From Bacilli bacterium (GTDB lineage Bacteria; Bacillota_I; Bacilli_A; RF39; UBA660), in the NCBI GenBank assembly GCA_017435485.1, contig JAFSEY010000007.1:1-51818 (forward strand): a DNA stretch of 51,818 nucleotides, written 5' to 3'. Each line of letters begins with the position of its first letter. Position 1 is the stretch's first letter. Below, piece by piece: positions 33,773 to 41,621 of the stretch. The position numbers were made by a program, and so were the translations under genes. A model generated the notes under the pieces. That model was not told the origin of the DNA and did not search any database. It worked only from the letters and a program-made list of their open reading frames with translations.

Positions 33773-34787
33773 GTTTACTTTCCTTTTCTAATGAATCTAA
33801 ATTTTCATTAATATATTTTAATAATCCAACAACGCGATCATATTCCATTCTCTTTGGACCTATAATAGCAATTGTTCCTTCTTCACCATTTATATTATAA
33901 TGACTTTTTACAATCGTTACATTAGAATCAAAATCACTTTCATCACCAATATAAATATTAATACTATCAGATTCATCTTTAGCTTCTATTTTTCGAATAA
34001 GTTCATTGTTTTCAAACTTACTCATTAATCTTCTAATTTCATTTGTATCATCATATTCTGGTTGATTTAAAAGCTTAGCTTGACCTCTTACATGAACATT
34101 ACTTCCTTTATTAAATCCATGTAATGCATCATAAAAGATATTGTAAATGGCCTCATATTGTTCAATTCTTTGCGAAATAATCGGCTTAATTTCAAACTCT
34201 AATCTTTCGGCAACTTCATTAATAGGAGTTCCAATTAACATTTTATTAATCATATCACTAGTTTTAACTAACTCTTTAACTTCAGTATTCGGAGGTAAAA
34301 CAAATTGTTTATTTTGCACAACTCCTTTATTAGTACAAACCAATGCTACTACTTTATTTTCATCAATTGGAATTATACTTACTTGTTTAAGTAAATTTTC
34401 TCTACTATTACTTCCTAATACAATACTTGTATAATTAGTTATATCACTAATAATTTCCATACATTTTGTAATTGTATCACTAAGTTGTAATTGCTTATTG
34501 TCAAATATTGTTTGAAGCTTTAAAACATCTTCTCCCGTTAATTCCTTTGGCTTCATTAAATAATCAACGTAATATTTGTAACCTTTTTCTGAAGGAACTC
34601 TTCCTGAAGAAATATGGTTTTTTTCAATATACCCTAATGATTCTAATACCGCCATCTCATTACGAATAGTCGCACTAGAACATTTAAATTTCTTACATAA
34701 AGATTTACTTCCAACTGGTTTTACATTCTTAATATAATTTTCTACTATTTCTTTTAATAGATTCTTTTGTCTTTCGTCCAAAATCAT
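33765..34787 (-). CDS. hrcA: Heat-inducible transcription repressor HrcA
   Basis: HrcA represses chaperone genes at the CIRCE operator. The 340 residues begin with a winged-helix DNA-binding domain (Val-Gly-Ser-Lys-Ser-Leu, Ser-Ser-Ala-Thr-Ile-Arg-Asn-Glu-Met), followed by Gly-Arg-Val-Pro-Ser-Glu-Lys-Gly-Tyr and a GAF-like region. The start is uncertain: ATG 34787 sits only two bases after AAAGG, while TTG at 34781 has better spacing. The stop is TGA, which argues against UGA as tryptophan. It is autoregulated through the adjacent CIRCE. Confidence 0.96.
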   Translation of the reverse strand: MILDERQKNLLKEIVENYIKNVKPVGSKSLCKKFKCSSATIRNEMAVLESLGYIEKNHISSGRVPSEKGYKYYVDYLMKPKELTGEDVLKLQTIFDNKQLQLSDTITKCMEIISDITNYTSIVLGSNSRENLLKQVSIIPIDENKVVALVCTNKGVVQNKQFVLPPNTEVKELVKTSDMINKMLIGTPINEVAERLEFEIKPIISQRIEQYEAIYNIFYDALHGFNKGSNVHVRGQAKLLNQPEYDDTNEIRRLMSKFENNELIRKIEAKDESDSINIYIGDESDFDSNVTIVKSHYNINGEEGTIAIIGPKRMEYDRVVGLLKYINENLDSLEKESKHE

Positions 34788-34799
34788 CACCTTTATCCA

Positions 34800-34826
34800 T
34801 TAGCACGTCATTTAATTAAGTGCTAA
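34800..34826. promoter_or_regulatory. CIRCE operator
   Basis: TTAGCAC, 13 bases, GTGCTAA: total 27 bases, as in the consensus TTAGCACTC-N9-GAGTGCTAA. The two inner bases of each half differ from consensus. It lies between the -10 box and the hrcA start. Confidence 0.9.
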
Positions 34827-34830
34827 TTAC

Positions 34831-34859
34831 ATTATAATATTATGCTTAGCACTTGTCAA
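34831..34859 (-). promoter_or_regulatory. Sigma-A promoter of the hrcA-grpE-dnaK operon
   Basis: TTGACA, 17 bases, TATAAT on the minus strand: a consensus promoter just upstream of CIRCE. The spacer itself contains AGTGCTAA, and with a GCTAA at 34869-34873 it forms a poorer second CIRCE-like pair. Confidence 0.9.
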
Positions 34860-34884
34860 TATATAACTGCTAATTTGACATAAA

Positions 34885-34909
34885 TTAAAAAAGTTCGATA
34901 TAGAACTTT
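34885..34909 (-). terminator. Terminator at the end of the pseudogene
   Basis: On the minus strand AAAGTTC, 6-base loop, GAACTTT, then TTTAATTT. It overlaps the stop codon of the decayed gene and insulates the hrcA promoter. Confidence 0.7.
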
Positions 34910-35193
34910 ATTTAATACATCCAAAACCACTTTGTTTTAATTGAAATTTGCCATTAGTTTCTTCAAGCGTATAATATATCAACTAATTTTTCACCATTTT
35001 TACAATATTGGTAAAAATTCTGAAGATTTCGCATCAAATATTGTTTAGACATTTTAATTTCGTATTCGTTTTCAACTAAAATAAATTGACAATTTGATCC
35101 TCATATAATGGAAGAATTATGGCAAATGTTATAATTTTCTATTTCATTAAATTTATTATAAGATATTTTTTTCTTTTGAGTCACAAGAAACAT
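34908..35193 (-). pseudogene. Decayed small gene of unknown function
   Basis: Reading from ATG 35193 (with a TAGGG-like site) gives about 30 plausible codons, then an in-frame TGA, then about 45 more sensible codons (Cys-Gln-Phe-Ile-Leu-Val-Glu-Asn-Glu-Tyr, Gly-Glu-Lys-Leu-Val-Asp-Ile-Leu-Tyr-Ala). A frame change follows, with a last stretch Leu-Glu-Glu-Thr-Asn-Gly-Lys-Phe-Gln-Leu up to TAA. One stop and one frameshift in an otherwise coherent protein, plus its own terminator, mark a recently broken gene of about 95 codons. I do not recognise the family. Confidence 0.6.
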
Positions 35194-35206
35194 ATTTTCG
35201 CCCTAC

Positions 35207-35971
35207 TCACTCAAAAATTTCGCTATATGTTTTACCCGTTAAAACTTGTACTTCCGAAAACTTCTTATTACCTAAATATGTAATTTTTGCATTACCGGAT
35301 ATTATTTGGTCTCCTTTTATCCCTAATTCTTCTGATTCTGCAAAATTAGGATTAAATTTTTCCCCATTTGCTAATGATATTTCAGCTCCACAATCAGCAG
35401 CATCGAAAGTATAATATATAACCGGATTACTATTTTCAATTTCTATTTTTTCAATTGTCGAAAAATTATATTTTATAACATTGTCATCCCAATTTAATGG
35501 TTCTATGTTTAATTCTTTATTTTCATCAAAAATTTTTAAACCTATAGTTGAGCAAGAACCATAATCAGCAAACATAAAAATATCTCCCAAAACATAAACA
35601 TAACCTAATCCAGAAAACCTATCCATTGTATAAATATGTTTATCATCAAAATATACTTTCATACTATTATTGTCCATATAAATGCGATGTTTATTGCCAT
35701 TTAACATTATATCTTTAGATCCATATCCAAGCCAATACTTTGCTATATTTTTTTTTGAATCGTATATATAATCACTGTAAACTTCTGCATTATCTATATA
35801 ACTATCTTCCTGGTCTCCTAAACTTTCTTGATTATTAGTATTAATTTCAACATTGTTTCCTTTATTACTTACTTCATCAGTTTTATTAACCCCAAAATAA
35901 ATTGCCGTTCCTATTGCTCCAACTGCAATTAGTGTAATTACTGCTATAATATATTTTTCTATCTTATTCAT
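35207..35971 (-). CDS. Membrane-anchored extracytoplasmic protein of unknown function
   Basis: The protein of about 254 residues has an N-terminal membrane helix (about residues 8-26), a short polar linker rich in Asn and Asp, and a beta-rich outer domain with several aromatic strands (Tyr-Trp-Leu-Gly-Tyr-Gly, Val-Tyr-Phe-Asp-Asp-Lys-His) and three Cys (Gly-Ser-Cys-Ser, Asp-Cys-Gly). ATG 35971 has AGAGG six bases upstream. The stop is TGA, only about 13 bases before the decayed gene, which may have been its operon partner. No known domain is recognised. Confidence 0.7.
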   Translation of the reverse strand: MNKIEKYIIAVITLIAVGAIGTAIYFGVNKTDEVSNKGNNVEINTNNQESLGDQEDSYIDNAEVYSDYIYDSKKNIAKYWLGYGSKDIMLNGNKHRIYMDNNSMKVYFDDKHIYTMDRFSGLGYVYVLGDIFMFADYGSCSTIGLKIFDENKELNIEPLNWDDNVIKYNFSTIEKIEIENSNPVIYYTFDAADCGAEISLANGEKFNPNFAESEELGIKGDQIISGNAKITYLGNKKFSEVQVLTGKTYSEIFE

Positions 35972-35994
35972 AGTCATCCTCTTTCTATATTAAC

Positions 35995-36023
35995 ATTATA
36001 GAACATTTTATTTCATGAAACAA
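35995..36023 (-). promoter_or_regulatory. Sigma-A promoter of the anchored unknown gene
   Basis: TTGTTT, 17 bases, TATAAT on the minus strand. Confidence 0.75.
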
Positions 36024-36033
36024 TTTTTTTAAC

Positions 36034-36063
36034 CAAAAACAAAGCCCTTTAGACAAGGACTTT
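36034..36063 (-). terminator. Terminator after greA
   Basis: On the minus strand AAAGTCCTT, 5-base loop, AAGGGCTTT (one G-U pair), then GTTTTTGG. It overlaps the greA stop. Confidence 0.7.
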
Positions 36064-36523
36064 ACGCTACACTAACTATTTTTACTTGATATGAACCATT
36101 TGGACTATCTACATCTACTAGTTCATCTTTTTTATGACCAATAATTGCTTTTCCAATCGGAGATTCATTAGAAATCTTATTATTAAACGGATCGGCTTCT
36201 AAAGATCCAACGATTTGATATTCATCTTCTTCTCCATCATCATAAGCAACAACAACAGTAGAACCAACGTTAATTACATCGCTATTTTTATTATCAGCAA
36301 TTTCGCTATGTTCTAATTTGTATTCTAATTCTTTAATTCTTGCTTCAAGTTGCGCTTGTTCATTTCTAGCTGCATCATAATCAGCATTTTCAGATAAGTC
36401 ACCTTGAGCTCTAGCTTCTTGTAAAGCTCTAATTATTTCTGGTCTTCTAACTTGTTTTAATTCGTTTAATTCAGCTTCTAATTCTAAATAACCATTAGCT
36501 GTTAATACACATTTATTTTTCAT
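36062..36523 (-). CDS. greA: Transcription elongation factor GreA
   Basis: GreA rescues backtracked RNA polymerase by triggering transcript cleavage. The 153 residues show the N-terminal coiled coil with Gly-Asp-Leu-Ser-Glu-Asn-Ala-Asp-Tyr-Asp-Ala-Ala at its tip and the C-terminal globular domain with Ser-Pro-Ile-Gly-Lys-Ala-Ile-Ile-Gly. GAGGTGG precedes ATG. It is the last gene of the conserved ireB-to-greA cluster; the udk gene usually just before it is absent. Confidence 0.97.
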   Translation of the reverse strand: MKNKCVLTANGYLELEAELNELKQVRRPEIIRALQEARAQGDLSENADYDAARNEQAQLEARIKELEYKLEHSEIADNKNSDVINVGSTVVVAYDDGEEDEYQIVGSLEADPFNNKISNESPIGKAIIGHKKDELVDVDSPNGSYQVKIVSVA

Positions 36524-36562
36524 GTTTCATCCACCTCTAAATTAACAATCCTCCTAAGGATA

Positions 36563-37762
36563 CTATACAAAGTCATTTTTGTCAAATACTTTTATACGAA
36601 TCATATCATCTTGTCTCACAAAAATATCACACGGAATATAACAAATCATTTTTGGATGTCTTGCTACATCAATCTCCTCTTTGTCTTCGTTATATATCTT
36701 ATTAATTTGTAATGTAAAAGTTTCCGTTTTCGGCCCAAAAACTTCGACAACATCTCCCAATTTAAAATAATTACGTTGTTCTAATTTAATTAATTTATTT
36801 TCTTTATCATAATCAATTACTAACCCTAAAAAATCTTGATTAGAAGCTTCATCACGATCAGCGTAATATTGTTCTTTGTTAGTTGGTAATTTTTGGAAAA
36901 ATTGAGCAACTGAATCGCGATTAGCACACCTGTTCAAAATATTTAAATAATAATTTAACTCCGAACTTGTAATAGTATTATCTAAAGTTTTATCAATTAT
37001 ACGTCTATAAACTAAAACCATCGTTGCAATATAATAAATTGAACGCATTCTGCCTTCTATTTTAAAAGAATTAACTCCAACATCAATCATTTCTTTAATA
37101 TGATTTACCATATTTAAATCTTTTGGCATAATCGAAAAGTCTGGTTTATCATCTTCATACCCAAAATTCCAACGACAAATTTGAGCACAGCCACCTCTAT
37201 TGGAATCTCTTTTTGTCACATAATTAGATAATACGCATTTGCCTGATATAGATGAACACATAGCACCATGAATAAAGCATTCTATATCCACTCCCGTTTC
37301 ATCTTTAATTTTCTTTATATCATCTTTATGACATTCGCGAGCAAGCACTACTCTTTTAGCATTTAATCCTTGCCAAAATTTAACTGATTCATAATTTAAG
37401 TTACTCGCTTGAGTTGAAATATGAATTTCTAAAGGTAAATTTAATTCGTTAATTTTTTGCACTACTACAATGTCACTAGCAATAACTGCATCAACCTTTA
37501 TATCAGCTAACTTTTGTAAATAATCTTCTAAACCATCTAAGTTTTGATTATGAAATATAATATTTACTGCTACATACACTTTTTTATCAATACTATGCGC
37601 ATAATCTACCGCTTCTTTTATTTCTTCTAAAGAAAAGTTTTTAGCATTTGCTCTCAAACTAAATTGTTCTCCACCTAAATATACAGCATCCGCCCCATAT
37701 TTAAAAGCAATTTTAAGTCTTGTTAAATCCCCAGCTGGAGCAAGAAGTTCTATTTTTTCCAT
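36563..37762 (-). CDS. trhP2: U32 family tRNA hydroxylation protein (TrhP2/YrrO type)
   Basis: This is a member of the peptidase U32 family, now known to hydroxylate wobble uridine-34 of certain tRNAs. The 399 residues carry the signature His-Gly-Ala-Met-Cys followed by Ser-Gly-x-Cys, Arg-Gly-Gly-Cys and Gln-Ile-Cys-Arg, four cysteines thought to hold an iron-sulfur cluster, and Lys-Ile-Glu-Gly-Arg-Met-Arg. AAGGAGG lies eight bases before ATG 37762, which overlaps the upstream stop by one base. With yrrN and trmR it forms the ho5U/mo5U pathway. Confidence 0.88.
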   Translation of the reverse strand: MEKIELLAPAGDLTRLKIAFKYGADAVYLGGEQFSLRANAKNFSLEEIKEAVDYAHSIDKKVYVAVNIIFHNQNLDGLEDYLQKLADIKVDAVIASDIVVVQKINELNLPLEIHISTQASNLNYESVKFWQGLNAKRVVLARECHKDDIKKIKDETGVDIECFIHGAMCSSISGKCVLSNYVTKRDSNRGGCAQICRWNFGYEDDKPDFSIMPKDLNMVNHIKEMIDVGVNSFKIEGRMRSIYYIATMVLVYRRIIDKTLDNTITSSELNYYLNILNRCANRDSVAQFFQKLPTNKEQYYADRDEASNQDFLGLVIDYDKENKLIKLEQRNYFKLGDVVEVFGPKTETFTLQINKIYNEDKEEIDVARHPKMICYIPCDIFVRQDDMIRIKVFDKNDFV

Positions 37763-38577
37763 CACTTTTCCTCCTTCGGCGGCAACTTATAATAAGTTTC
37801 CTCATCTAAAAAATAAGATGAAGTTAAGGAACTTATGCCATCAACAATATAATTACTATTTTTAAAATTATTTAATAATTTATCTTGGTCTCCACTAGGT
37901 AAAAACGCCAAATTAACCATATAGTAAGCTGCATCCAGATTAAATAATCTTAACCCATTATAAAATTTTTCTGGATAAAATACAGTTCCATATTCATTTT
38001 CTACTACTTTAAATTTTTGATTAGTAACTTTTTCTAAGACATCTTTTTCTTCTTTTTTATCTAAATTATATTCTTTAGCATAATTAGTAAGTAATGTTCT
38101 TCTAGAATACATTATTCGATTTAAACCAAAAGTATATAAGCTGATTTTCTTAGATGCTTTTTCGATAATTATTTTCATTTCTGATTCCGTAATATCTGTT
38201 GAAAGTATGACACTATCAACAAAATCGAGCATAGCATTAACACTTAAATAACTACAATTCAAATGACGAGAATCATATATTTTAATTAAATTAGTATCTT
38301 TTAAAACATTAATTAGTCCTAAATCTTCAAAAACAATTCCTTTTATATTAGTAGGAAGCTTTGTCATAATTATTTTTAAATTATCAATATCTTCATTTGT
38401 TAAATTTCGATTAATGTATAAAAAAGCTTCTTCTTTAATATCTGTTATTTCATAGGCCTTTTTAAAACCAACACTATATCCTTGAACAGGAAAAAGGAAA
38501 GTATTTATACCTACTTTCTTTGCTTTATTTATTAAATCATCATTATCGATTAAAAGTAATACCTGATTATTTTTCAT
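37762..38577 (-). CDS. trhP1: U32 family protein (TrhP1/YrrN type)
   Basis: The protein of about 271 residues matches the YrrN position and shape: a barrel-like alternation of strands and helices, and the Met-Tyr-Ser-Arg-Arg-Thr-Leu-Leu-Thr-Asn-Tyr segment typical of U32 proteins. It lacks the four-cysteine signature of its neighbour. In Bacillus the two partners act together in tRNA U34 hydroxylation (known). The start at 38577 overlaps the trmR end by 11 bases and has only a weak site, suggesting translational coupling; longer frames upstream would overlap trmR further. Confidence 0.8.
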   Translation of the reverse strand: MKNNQVLLLIDNDDLINKAKKVGINTFLFPVQGYSVGFKKAYEITDIKEEAFLYINRNLTNEDIDNLKIIMTKLPTNIKGIVFEDLGLINVLKDTNLIKIYDSRHLNCSYLSVNAMLDFVDSVILSTDITESEMKIIIEKASKKISLYTFGLNRIMYSRRTLLTNYAKEYNLDKKEEKDVLEKVTNQKFKVVENEYGTVFYPEKFYNGLRLFNLDAAYYMVNLAFLPSGDQDKLLNNFKNSNYIVDGISSLTSSYFLDEETYYKLPPKEEK

Positions 38578-39160
38578 TTTTTCTTGTACTAACTGACAAA
38601 CCATCACCAATATCATAGAATTTAGTATCAAATTCTTTATTATCTTTTAAAAATTCAATGTATCCTTCTATTTTTTGGACCAGTGATCTTAAGTTTTTAC
38701 TTTCTATTGAATCAGCTTTACCTACATACCCATGAAACTTTAAATTATCCGTAATAATTGCTCCATCTTTGGCTAAAAAATATTTAAATTTTTCGAAAAA
38801 CTTCGTATATTGTCCTTTGGCAGCGTCTATAAAAATCAAATCATATTCAACATTATTTAAATTGACTTCTAAAGCATCTTGATAAAAAACGTTTATTTTC
38901 TTATCAAGGCCACACTTTTTAACATTTTTTAAACATTCCATGTATCTTGTTTCATCACGTTCAATTGTCGTAACTACTACATCTTGGGTAGCACTAGCCA
39001 TTAAAATAGCTGAATAGCCAATGGCACTCCCTATCTCTAAAATGTTTTTTATATTATGAGCTTTAATATATTTCATTATAAAAGCAATTGATTCTTTTTC
39101 TATAATCGGAACGTTATGTAAATTAGCATACTCTTCCATTTCTAGAATAAAATTTTTCAT
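38567..39160 (-). CDS. trmR: tRNA 5-hydroxyuridine methyltransferase
   Basis: A 197-residue SAM-dependent O-methyltransferase of the YrrM family. The SAM-binding motif is Leu-Glu-Ile-Gly-Ser-Ala-Ile-Gly-Tyr-Ser (about residues 40-49), with Phe-Ile-Asp-Ala-Ala-Lys-Gly as the metal and substrate motif and Ile-Thr-Asp-Asn-Leu. In Bacillus TrmR converts ho5U34 to mo5U34; the two U32 genes that make ho5U follow directly. AGGTGG precedes ATG; it starts two bases after mltG ends. Confidence 0.9.
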   Translation of the reverse strand: MKNFILEMEEYANLHNVPIIEKESIAFIMKYIKAHNIKNILEIGSAIGYSAILMASATQDVVVTTIERDETRYMECLKNVKKCGLDKKINVFYQDALEVNLNNVEYDLIFIDAAKGQYTKFFEKFKYFLAKDGAIITDNLKFHGYVGKADSIESKNLRSLVQKIEGYIEFLKDNKEFDTKFYDIGDGLSVSTRKNEK

Positions 39161-39162
39161 TA

Positions 39163-40215
39163 TTAACCACCTATCTGTGTTTTATACTGCAGAAACTCTT
39201 GATAGGTTTCAGCAAAATAAACTTTTCCAGTTGCTAAATCTGCATAGAAATATAAATAATTTGTTTCACTTGGATTTAATGCCGCATCAATACTTTGTAG
39301 TGATACATTACAAATTGGTCCAACTGGTAAACCAATAAGATTTGTATTTCTTGTGTTATATGGACTATTAGAATTTAAATCATCATAAGTCAAAGATTCA
39401 CTTAAGGCTTTTTTAACAGCATAATATGTTGTTACATCCATTCCTAATGACATATTTTTCTCTAATCTTTTATATATAACTTGACTTACCCCTTTTCGAT
39501 CTTCTTCAGTTAACGCTTCTTTTTCTATAATAGAAGCCATAGTAATTATTTCATGAATATCATAACCACTATTTAGAATTTGTTCTTTATAGTTTGCCAA
39601 TTTCTTCTCGGTATTATCTAACAATCGATAGACTATATCTTTTACACTGGCATCATTATAAAATTCATATGTATCAGGAAATAGATACCCTTCTAACGGA
39701 TAATATATTGCATTATCCAAAATTTTATCCGATAAAAACCAATATTTATCAATTAATTCATTTAAAAATTCTTGATCATCTAAGGCCGCCATTACATCCT
39801 TAGGGGAATATGCAAAAGCATCACAAATTATATCAACAAACTCTGTCAACTTTTGACCTTCAATAAAAGTAACTGCAATAGTTTGCGCTTTTTTATTAGT
39901 ATCACCATTACTTAAATCATTTACAATTTCTTTAAGTCCCATATTACGATCAAAAGCATATTCTCCAGCTTGAATATTTAATTTATTGTGAGAAAACAGA
40001 TAAATATATGCTGAAACCTCACTTTTAATTAGATTTGCTTCTTTCAAGTTTTTTACTATTGTAATCTTAGATTCACCAGGTTTAACTACAAAAGTAACAG
40101 GTTCACTTGTTTTAGCCACTGAACCTAATCCATAAAAATATAAGAAAATTACAATTGCAATAACAACTCCAATTAAAATAGAAGTTATAACAATTCCCTT
40201 TTTTTGTTTAGTCAT
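39163..40215 (-). CDS. mltG: Endolytic murein transglycosylase
   Basis: A 350-residue membrane-anchored enzyme that cuts nascent glycan strands. It has a single N-terminal helix (about residues 9-30), a LysM-like part, and the YceG domain. The catalytic Glu lies in Ala-Ser-Ile-Ile-Glu-Lys-Glu-Ala, followed by Ser-Gln-Val-Ile-Tyr-Lys-Arg-Leu and the Asn-Leu-Ile-Gly-Leu-Pro-Val-Gly-Pro-Ile and Leu-Asn-Pro motifs. It belongs to the ireB-greA cluster in the YrrL position. Confidence 0.95.
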   Translation of the reverse strand: MTKQKKGIVITSILIGVVIAIVIFLYFYGLGSVAKTSEPVTFVVKPGESKITIVKNLKEANLIKSEVSAYIYLFSHNKLNIQAGEYAFDRNMGLKEIVNDLSNGDTNKKAQTIAVTFIEGQKLTEFVDIICDAFAYSPKDVMAALDDQEFLNELIDKYWFLSDKILDNAIYYPLEGYLFPDTYEFYNDASVKDIVYRLLDNTEKKLANYKEQILNSGYDIHEIITMASIIEKEALTEEDRKGVSQVIYKRLEKNMSLGMDVTTYYAVKKALSESLTYDDLNSNSPYNTRNTNLIGLPVGPICNVSLQSIDAALNPSETNYLYFYADLATGKVYFAETYQEFLQYKTQIGG

Positions 40216-40229
40216 TTTTATACACCCTT

Positions 40230-40511
40230 TTATTCTTCATTAATTTTACTATCTAGATTTGCTAGTAATTTTTCAATAAATTCATATTCTTCATCAGTTT
40301 CAATTGGATAAAGACTATTATCTTTAACACTCTTATTCAAAGAATACGCATATGTCATAATACAACCATCTTCATCCAACTCATTATCAGTAAAAACAAT
40401 ATATTCTTTTTTATTTTCTTCTGAAGAAATTTTAGCAATTATTTCATATTCTTTTTCATTACCATTATCATCTTTAATAATTAATAAATTTTCTTTAATA
40501 TCAGATTTCAT
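40230..40511 (-). CDS. yrzB: DUF1292 protein (YrzB)
   Basis: A 93-residue acidic protein of the DUF1292 family: Glu-Lys-Glu-Tyr-Glu-Ile near the start, Tyr-Ile-Val-Phe-Thr-Asp, and a Tyr-Glu-Phe-Ile-Glu-Lys-Leu end. The function is not known. It sits between ruvX and mltG exactly as in Bacillus. Confidence 0.88.
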   Translation of the reverse strand: MKSDIKENLLIIKDDNGNEKEYEIIAKISSEENKKEYIVFTDNELDEDGCIMTYAYSLNKSVKDNSLYPIETDEEYEFIEKLLANLDSKINEE

Positions 40512-40514
40512 ATC

Positions 40515-40931
40515 CTAACCTTTCATTTTGATAAAACTTTCTAATATTAAACAAGCCGCTACTTCATCAACGATCTTTTTATGTTTAATAGCTTTTTTAT
40601 CATTATTATGTAATATATTGTGAGCCATAACAGATGTTAATCTTTCATCTATTAAAGTAATTGGTACATTAGTTTTTTCTTTTAAAATATTTTCAAACTC
40701 TTTACTTCTTTGCGCTGCAAAACCTAATGAACTATCCATATTTTTAGGAAGCCCTAAAGCAATCTCAGTGATATTATTATCTTTTATAATACTTAGTAAT
40801 TCATTTAAAATGCTAGCAAAATCACTATCTGAAAATCTTAGCGTTTTATAAGGGTATGCTAACATATTAGTTTTATCACTAATAGCTACCCCAAGTGTTT
40901 TAGTGCCTAAATCTAGTCCTAAATACCTCAT
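40515..40931 (-). CDS. ruvX: YqgF/RuvX family nuclease
   Basis: A 138-residue RNase H-fold protein. Gly-Leu-Asp-Leu-Gly-Thr-Lys-Thr-Leu-Gly-Val-Ala lies at the start, Ala-Leu-Gly-Leu-Pro in the middle and Asp-Glu-Arg-Leu-Thr-Ser near residue 96, with a late Asp in Val-Asp-Glu-Val-Ala-Ala. It is linked to 16S rRNA 5'-end processing and possibly Holliday junction resolution. Its ATG overlaps the ireB stop by one base. Confidence 0.94.
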   Translation of the reverse strand: MRYLGLDLGTKTLGVAISDKTNMLAYPYKTLRFSDSDFASILNELLSIIKDNNITEIALGLPKNMDSSLGFAAQRSKEFENILKEKTNVPITLIDERLTSVMAHNILHNNDKKAIKHKKIVDEVAACLILESFIKMKG

Positions 40932-41173
40932 TACTTCCCCATATAATTATCAAGTAAAAATTTAACGATTTCACTACGATCCAATTCTAAAATTTTACTT
41001 CTGGCTTCTTGATAATTAGAAATAAAGCCTGGATCTCCACTTATTAAATAACCAGCCAATTGATTTTGAGCATCATACCCTCTTTCATTTAAACTAGTAG
41101 ATACTTCCTTTAAAGTTGCTTTAATTAGCTCTTCTTTCATCAATTTTACATCAAATAAACTAGTCTGTTCCAT
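40931..41173 (-). CDS. ireB: IreB family regulatory protein (UPF0297)
   Basis: An 80-residue protein with Leu-Asn-Glu-Arg-Gly-Tyr-Asp, Gln-Leu-Ala-Gly-Tyr-Leu-Ile-Ser-Gly-Asp-Pro and Leu-Leu-Asp-Asn-Tyr motifs that define the family. In Enterococcus IreB is phosphorylated by the Ser/Thr kinase IreK and affects cephalosporin resistance. Thr 4 is a possible phosphosite by position. It is the first gene of the cluster. AGAGGTGAG precedes ATG. Confidence 0.94.
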   Translation of the reverse strand: MEQTSLFDVKLMKEELIKATLKEVSTSLNERGYDAQNQLAGYLISGDPGFISNYQEARSKILELDRSEIVKFLLDNYMGK

Positions 41174-41197
41174 ATCTCACCTCTTAATTACATAGAT

Positions 41198-41226
41198 ATT
41201 TTATCATTAAATACTATTTTCTACAA
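41198..41226 (-). promoter_or_regulatory. Sigma-A promoter of the ireB-ruvX cluster
   Basis: TTGTAG, 17 bases, TAAAAT on the minus strand, 24 bases before ireB. Confidence 0.7.
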
Positions 41227-41229
41227 CAC

Positions 41230-41256
41230 AAAAAAGGAAATCCGCAAATTCCCTTT
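41230..41256 (-). terminator. Terminator after the tiny peptide genes
   Basis: On the minus strand AAAGGGAAT, 6-base loop, ATTTCCTTT (one G-U pair), then TTTG. Confidence 0.7.
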
Positions 41257-41261
41257 ATTTA

Positions 41262-41375
41262 TTAATAGAAAAGTATTCCACCTATAATAATAGCAAGTAA
41301 AATATATAATATTAAGATTATAAATGCATTATTATTAGCAGAGTTACATCCATCATTTTTTTTACAAACTCCCAT
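41262..41375 (-). CDS. Tiny membrane peptide, YjcZ-like (37 residues)
   Basis: A 37-codon gene with a perfect AAGGAGGTG seven bases before ATG. A polar start contains two Cys (Gly-Val-Cys-Lys-Lys-Asn-Asp-Gly-Cys) and an Asn run, then a single helix (Phe-Ile-Ile-Leu-Ile-Leu-Tyr-Ile-Leu-Leu-Ala-Ile-Ile-Ile-Gly). The layout matches YjcZ-type tiny sporulation peptides. It follows the next one by 29 bases and probably shares its sigma-K-like promoter. Confidence 0.7.
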   Translation of the reverse strand: MGVCKKNDGCNSANNNAFIILILYILLAIIIGGILFY

Positions 41376-41404
41376 GGGACACCTCCTTGATTAAATTTTA
41401 ATAG

Positions 41405-41500
41405 TTAGATAACTGAACCTAATATGATAATAAGTAGGATAAATAATACTAAAATAATAGCAGCTCCCATTCCACAGTTATTTCCACCGCAATTATGCAT
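41405..41500 (-). CDS. Tiny membrane peptide, YjcZ-like (31 residues)
   Basis: A 31-codon gene: Met-His-Asn-Cys-Gly-Gly-Asn-Asn-Cys-Gly, then the helix Ile-Ile-Leu-Val-Leu-Phe-Ile-Leu-Leu-Ile-Ile-Ile, nearly the YjcZ core. AAGGAGGAA lies eight bases before ATG. The other ATG nearby runs into a stop after three codons. It is the first gene of a two-peptide operon with a sigma-K-like promoter. Confidence 0.72.
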   Translation of the reverse strand: MHNCGGNNCGMGAAIILVLFILLIIILGSVI

Positions 41501-41532
41501 ATAACATTCCTCCTTTTTTGTCTTTACACTAG

Positions 41533-41559
41533 TATTTTATGGTTAAATTAACAATGTGT
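41533..41559 (-). promoter_or_regulatory. Sigma-K-like promoter of the tiny peptide operon
   Basis: On the minus strand AC, 16 bases, CATAAAATA, the same layout and spacing as in front of cotE. No sigma-A promoter is evident on this strand here. Confidence 0.45.
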
Positions 41560-41573
41560 GCGTATTCTATGAC

Positions 41574-41602
41574 TTGTTTTTTACTATATTTATTGTTATA
41601 AT
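41574..41602 (+). promoter_or_regulatory. Sigma-A promoter of prsA
   Basis: TTGTTT, 17 bases, TATAAT, 19 bases before the ATG. Confidence 0.75.
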
Positions 41603-41621
41603 TTGTTTATTGGGAGGATAT

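Noticed and set aside
34908-35193. In-frame TGA suggesting UGA as tryptophan (Mycoplasma-type code)
   Set aside because: hrcA and the DUF1016 gene end at TGA, the thioredoxin Trp codon is TGG, and the region also has a frameshift, so the gene is simply broken.
36535-36600. Separate promoter for greA (TTGACA, 17 bases, TATCCT)
   Set aside because: The -10 box is poor and overlaps the end of the U32 gene; co-transcription is as likely.
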